NCBI GenBank assembly: GCA_900317375.1
Contig: ONGJ01000013.1
Location: 1-34,605 of the forward strand
Origin: an uncultured Eubacteriales bacterium
Lineage (GTDB): Bacteria; Bacillota; Clostridia; Oscillospirales; Oscillospiraceae
Length of the DNA stretch: 34,605 bases
Direction of reading: 5' to 3'
A program made the translations under genes and the position numbers. The notes under the pieces were generated by a model. The model was not told where the DNA came from. It searched no databases and worked only from the letters and a program-made list of their open reading frames with translations. Shown here piece by piece: positions 31,753 through 34,605 of the stretch; position 1 is the stretch's first letter, and each line of letters opens with the position of its first letter.

Positions 31753-32531
31753 AAACACTTGGATTTATCGGCACCGGAAATATGGGTTCGGCCCTCGCCA
31801 AAGCCGCTTCTTTGACTGAGGGCAATCGGCTGCTTCTGGTTAACCGCCACCCCGAAAAAGCGGAAAGGCTCTCCTGCGAAATCGGCGGCTCTGTTGTTTC
31901 CCAGGCGTATGCTGCGGCGGAGTCGGACTTCCTTTTTCTCGGTGTCAAGCCCGTCATGCTGCCTGCTCTGGCTGAAACCCTCAGTCCACAGCTTGCTGCC
32001 CGGCAAACGCGCTTTGTTCTGGTCAGCATGCTGGCCGGTGTCACCATTGAGAAGCTTCAGGCCCAGCTTCAGAAACCGCACCCCGTCATCCGTATCATGC
32101 CGAACACCCCGGTCTCGGTCGGTGAAGGCATGGTCCTATACTGTTGCAGCAAGGAAGTCACACCTGAAGAGGAATCCGCCTTCCTTACTGCCATGCAGGC
32201 CGCCGGGCGCTTTTTAAAGCTGGAAGAACGGCTCTTCGACGCCGGTATGGCCGTCTCCGGCTGCGGACCGGCCTATGTTGATCTTTTTGTTGAGGCGCTG
32301 GCCGATGCGGGTGTTGCCTGCGGCCTCCCTCGTAAGGATGCCGTCACGCTGGCTGCCCAGATGACGCTTGGTTCCGCCAGGTTGGTTCTGGAAAGCGGCA
32401 AACATCCCGGTGAACTGAAGGATGCTGTCTGTTCCCCCGGCGGCACCACCATTCAGGGCGTACGCACACTTGAGGCCCGAAACTTTCGGTCTGCCGTTAT
32501 AGAGGCTGTCATCGCCGCCTGTAAAGCATAA
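31749..32531 (+). CDS. proC: Pyrroline-5-carboxylate reductase
   Basis: The 260-residue NAD(P)H-dependent reductase catalyses the last step of proline synthesis. Seen are the N-terminal Rossmann motif GFIGTGNMGSALAK, GVKPVML, RIMPNTPVSVGEGM, and the C-terminal signature SGCGPAYVDLFVEALADAG with PGGTTIQGVRTLE. Length is normal. It is co-translated with the HAD gene. No proA or proB is nearby. Confidence 0.95.
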   Translation: MKTLGFIGTGNMGSALAKAASLTEGNRLLLVNRHPEKAERLSCEIGGSVVSQAYAAAESDFLFLGVKPVMLPALAETLSPQLAARQTRFVLVSMLAGVTIEKLQAQLQKPHPVIRIMPNTPVSVGEGMVLYCCSKEVTPEEESAFLTAMQAAGRFLKLEERLFDAGMAVSGCGPAYVDLFVEALADAGVACGLPRKDAVTLAAQMTLGSARLVLESGKHPGELKDAVCSPGGTTIQGVRTLEARNFRSAVIEAVIAACKA

Positions 32532-32551
32532 ATACTATCTGTTTTAATATC

Positions 32552-32580
32552 AGCCCCTCACAGTCGTGAGGGGCTTTTCC
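32552..32580 (+). terminator. Intrinsic terminator after proC
   Basis: A 10-bp stem (arms AGCCCCTCAC and GTGAGGGGCT, 32552-32561 and 32566-32575) with a 4-base loop is followed by a short T-run (TTTT counting the last stem base). Confidence 0.8.
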
Positions 32581-32603
32581 GCTGTATTTCAATTGCTATT
32601 TTC

Positions 32604-32632
32604 TTGCAATGCGTTCTTTCAAGTGCTATACT
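32604..32632 (+). promoter_or_regulatory. Promoter of the LRR protein gene
   Basis: TTGCAA (32604-32609), a 17-base spacer and TATACT (32627-32632) precede the gene by about 40 bases. Confidence 0.65.
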
Positions 32633-32670
32633 ATATTAATAGTATTGATATGGATGTGAGGCTGAATTCC

Positions 32671-34494
32671 ATGAGAAAAGTTCTGAACGTTTTTAAGGTC
32701 ATTCTGCTTTTGGCGTGGCTGGTATTTCTCATACTCTGCTGCCACTCCTGCATCATGAAGATCAACAGCACGATGGGCGAAAGCGCAGTTCCGGTCTTGT
32801 CGTCTTCACCCGGCAACAATTCCGGCTCGAATACCGCTGCGCCGGCACAGACGAAAGAGGATGCTGTGTCGCTTTCATCGGGCGATATCCCTCTGACGGC
32901 AGAAACACTTGAGGCGGTTGTGGTTCCCTCAGATCTGCCTCTGCTGGACGGCCTTACTGCGCTGAAGACCGCCGATTTTTCCGGCAGTACCTGCTATTCT
33001 GAGATTTTTGCCTGGGCGCAGGCACATCCTGGCGTCTCCGTTCGCTATACGGTCACGCTGCCGGACGGCCAGACGGTCTCGAGCGATGCCGAGTCGCTTG
33101 ACCTCTCCGGGATGAACCCTGCTGACGCCGCTGCTGTTGCAGAACCGCTTCGCTACCTGCCGAATCTCACCGCTGTCAATCTCGGTTCTGCACAATCTGG
33201 CAGCATGATCAGCACCGAGGATCTCGCCGCGATTGCCGCTGCCTGCCCGAGTGCCGTTCTGAATTATTCTCTTTCCTTTAAAGGGCAGTCTCTGCCGCTT
33301 GACAGTACCGAGCTGGACTTTTCCGGTATCACACCGGCTGACGTTGCGGAAGCGGCTTCTGTTCTTCGCTGCATGAATCAGGTCTCCCTGGTACATCTCG
33401 GCTCTGCCGACAGTGGTCTCACTTTAGGTGATATTGCACAGCTCCACGATGCTGCACCCGATGCTGCGCTGGACTATCCGGTCAGTGTCTGGGGCGTGGA
33501 TTTCAATCTTGCCGACACCGACCTCAGCTTCAGCCACATCAAGATGAATGATGAAGGCGCTGCCGTCAAGCAGGTTCTTCCCTATATGGCCAATCTGAAG
33601 ACTCTGGATATGGATTCCTGCGATGTCTCGAACGAGGCGATGGCCGGTATCCGCGAAGAAAATCCCGGTGTTGATGTCATCTGGCGCGTCTGGTTTGCGG
33701 GGTACAGCGTTCGCACGGATGTCGAGCGCATCCTGGCTTCTTCAAAAGAAAGAGGCGGCACCGTTACAGATGATGCAGCACGCTGCCTGCAGTACTGCAA
33801 CCATGTCAAGTATCTCGACCTCGGTCATAACCAGGAGTTAACCGATATTTCGTTTGTCCGCGGCATGCCTGATCTGGAAGTTGCTATTTTTGCCATCAAT
33901 GACATCAGCGATGCTTCTCCTCTGGCTGACTGTCCAAAGCTGGAGTATCTGGAAATCAACTCGACGAATATCATCGACTTGACTCCTCTCCAAAATCTGA
34001 CTGGTCTCCATCACCTGAACATTGGGCGCTGTGTCAGCAACGGCGAAAACGACGGATCCGACGAAAAACGCCCGCGTGTTACGGATATTTCTCCGCTCTT
34101 TGGTATGACGGAGCTTGAGAGGCTGTATATCGGAAGCCTGACATCACCTGGTATTCCCAAAGAGCAGCTTGATACCATGGCGGAAGCGATGGGTGTTGAA
34201 AAAGACGCCTCCGGCAATTTCACCAAGGATGACGAAGGAAACTACTGCGATTCCAAAGTCTCTCCCGAAGGTCTTCCTTACAAATACATTCGAATCAATA
34301 CCTCTTCTGGGGATCCGTCCCAGGGGGCCTGGCGTACAGCCGGTTACCGGCCCGACTGGGTCTGGCAGCAATGGCTGGAAACCGGCAGCTTCAATGATCC
34401 TCTGAATGAGCGCTACAAGCTGCTGCGTGAACAGTTCGGTTATGATACCGCCGATCAAAGCTACTCCCTTCCGCAGAATGACCCTCTTTATTAA
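32671..34494 (+). CDS. Membrane-anchored leucine-rich-repeat protein
   Basis: The 607-residue protein has an N-terminal signal anchor (about 7-25, VFKVILLLAWLVFLILCC) and a Ser/Asn/Pro linker. Four related ~71-residue units follow, with cores at about 119-148, 192-220, 262-290 and 331-359 (pattern xPxxxxxYxVxxxGxxxxxxxxxLDxSxI; the fourth is the most diverged). Between them lie LRR-like stretches (LPNLTAVNLGSA, MANLKTLDMDS). Next come more canonical LRRs (about 376-490; HVKYLDLGHNQELTDISFVRGM, KLEYLEINSTNIIDLTPLQNL) and a Trp-rich C-terminal region (YRPDWVWQQWLETG). LRRs of this type mediate protein binding at the surface; no enzyme motif was seen. The start is 32671, nine bases after GTGAGG; longer readings to 32566 are rejected because they run through the promoter. 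Confidence 0.8.
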   Translation: MRKVLNVFKVILLLAWLVFLILCCHSCIMKINSTMGESAVPVLSSSPGNNSGSNTAAPAQTKEDAVSLSSGDIPLTAETLEAVVVPSDLPLLDGLTALKTADFSGSTCYSEIFAWAQAHPGVSVRYTVTLPDGQTVSSDAESLDLSGMNPADAAAVAEPLRYLPNLTAVNLGSAQSGSMISTEDLAAIAAACPSAVLNYSLSFKGQSLPLDSTELDFSGITPADVAEAASVLRCMNQVSLVHLGSADSGLTLGDIAQLHDAAPDAALDYPVSVWGVDFNLADTDLSFSHIKMNDEGAAVKQVLPYMANLKTLDMDSCDVSNEAMAGIREENPGVDVIWRVWFAGYSVRTDVERILASSKERGGTVTDDAARCLQYCNHVKYLDLGHNQELTDISFVRGMPDLEVAIFAINDISDASPLADCPKLEYLEINSTNIIDLTPLQNLTGLHHLNIGRCVSNGENDGSDEKRPRVTDISPLFGMTELERLYIGSLTSPGIPKEQLDTMAEAMGVEKDASGNFTKDDEGNYCDSKVSPEGLPYKYIRINTSSGDPSQGAWRTAGYRPDWVWQQWLETGSFNDPLNERYKLLREQFGYDTADQSYSLPQNDPLY

Positions 34495-34512
34495 TATCAC
34501 CGGAGATGAATC

Positions 34513-34605
34513 ATGAAAACCGTTTTCCGTATTTCTTCTCTGCTGCTTTTGGTTCTTTTTGCTGTTTTGCTCACAGGAACTGCAGCATTTGCTGATGACT
34601 CTTCT
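34513..34605 (+). CDS. Secreted protein, N-terminal fragment (runs off the window)
   Basis: The first 31 codons encode a typical signal peptide (MKTVFRISSLLLLVLFAVL, then LTGTAAFA, with likely cleavage before DDSS). CGGAG lies seven bases before the ATG. It starts 18 bases after the LRR gene, so it is probably co-transcribed with it. The mature protein is outside the window. Confidence 0.75.
   Translation, partial: MKTVFRISSLLLLVLFAVLLTGTAAFADDSS

Overview
The window reads as a chromosomal segment of a Gram-positive anaerobe of the class Clostridia, probably a gut Oscillospiraceae/Ruminococcaceae-type bacterium. The grounds are strong AGGAGG-type ribosome binding sites, sigma-A promoters, signal peptides and a lipobox of Firmicutes type, clostridial surface modules (InlB-type repeats, WSxWS modules, bacterial SH3), and a split Na+-pumping decarboxylase operon. 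Genus cannot be fixed from the sequence alone. No rRNA, tRNA, CRISPR array or transposase was seen.

Region 1 (1-6.65 kb, minus strand, visibly more AT-rich than the rest) holds three secreted multidomain proteins: a C39-like peptidase/InlB-repeat protein split by a frameshift at an A7 tract, an NlpC/P60-like + C-type-lectin + InlB-repeat + WSxWS protein, and an SH3-like protein with two copies of an unrecognised module. The first two genes share a ~459-bp, almost identical DNA segment.

Region 2 (6.85-20.0 kb, minus strand, GC-rich) is one compact operon, argG-argH-argC-argJ-argB-argD-argF-carA-carB. It starts at a near-consensus promoter with candidate ArgR operators and ends at an intrinsic terminator. 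With the bifunctional ArgJ it covers the acetylated-ornithine route to arginine plus carbamoyl-phosphate supply. Its oddest element is the last gene: CarB is fused in frame to a complete DapF domain (diaminopimelate epimerase) in which the first catalytic cysteine is alanine. A heptamer repeat (TTTGMAC) has entered the coding sequences of both carA and carB without breaking frame, and a degenerate copy sits between argC and argJ.

Region 3 (20.1-26.0 kb) carries envelope genes: an RsiV-like lipoprotein (minus), a NAGPA-type phosphodiester glycosidase with a small membrane-anchored partner (plus), a membrane-tethered class A beta-lactamase-like serine hydrolase (minus) and an AEC-family permease (minus).

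Region 4 (26.1-32.6 kb, plus strand) is energy and carbon metabolism: a four-gene Na+-translocating decarboxylase operon (carboxyltransferase, gamma, biotin carrier, beta), then a CoA-transferase, a HAD phosphatase and ProC. Region 5 (32.6 kb to the end) has a membrane-anchored leucine-rich-repeat protein and the first 31 codons of another secreted protein.
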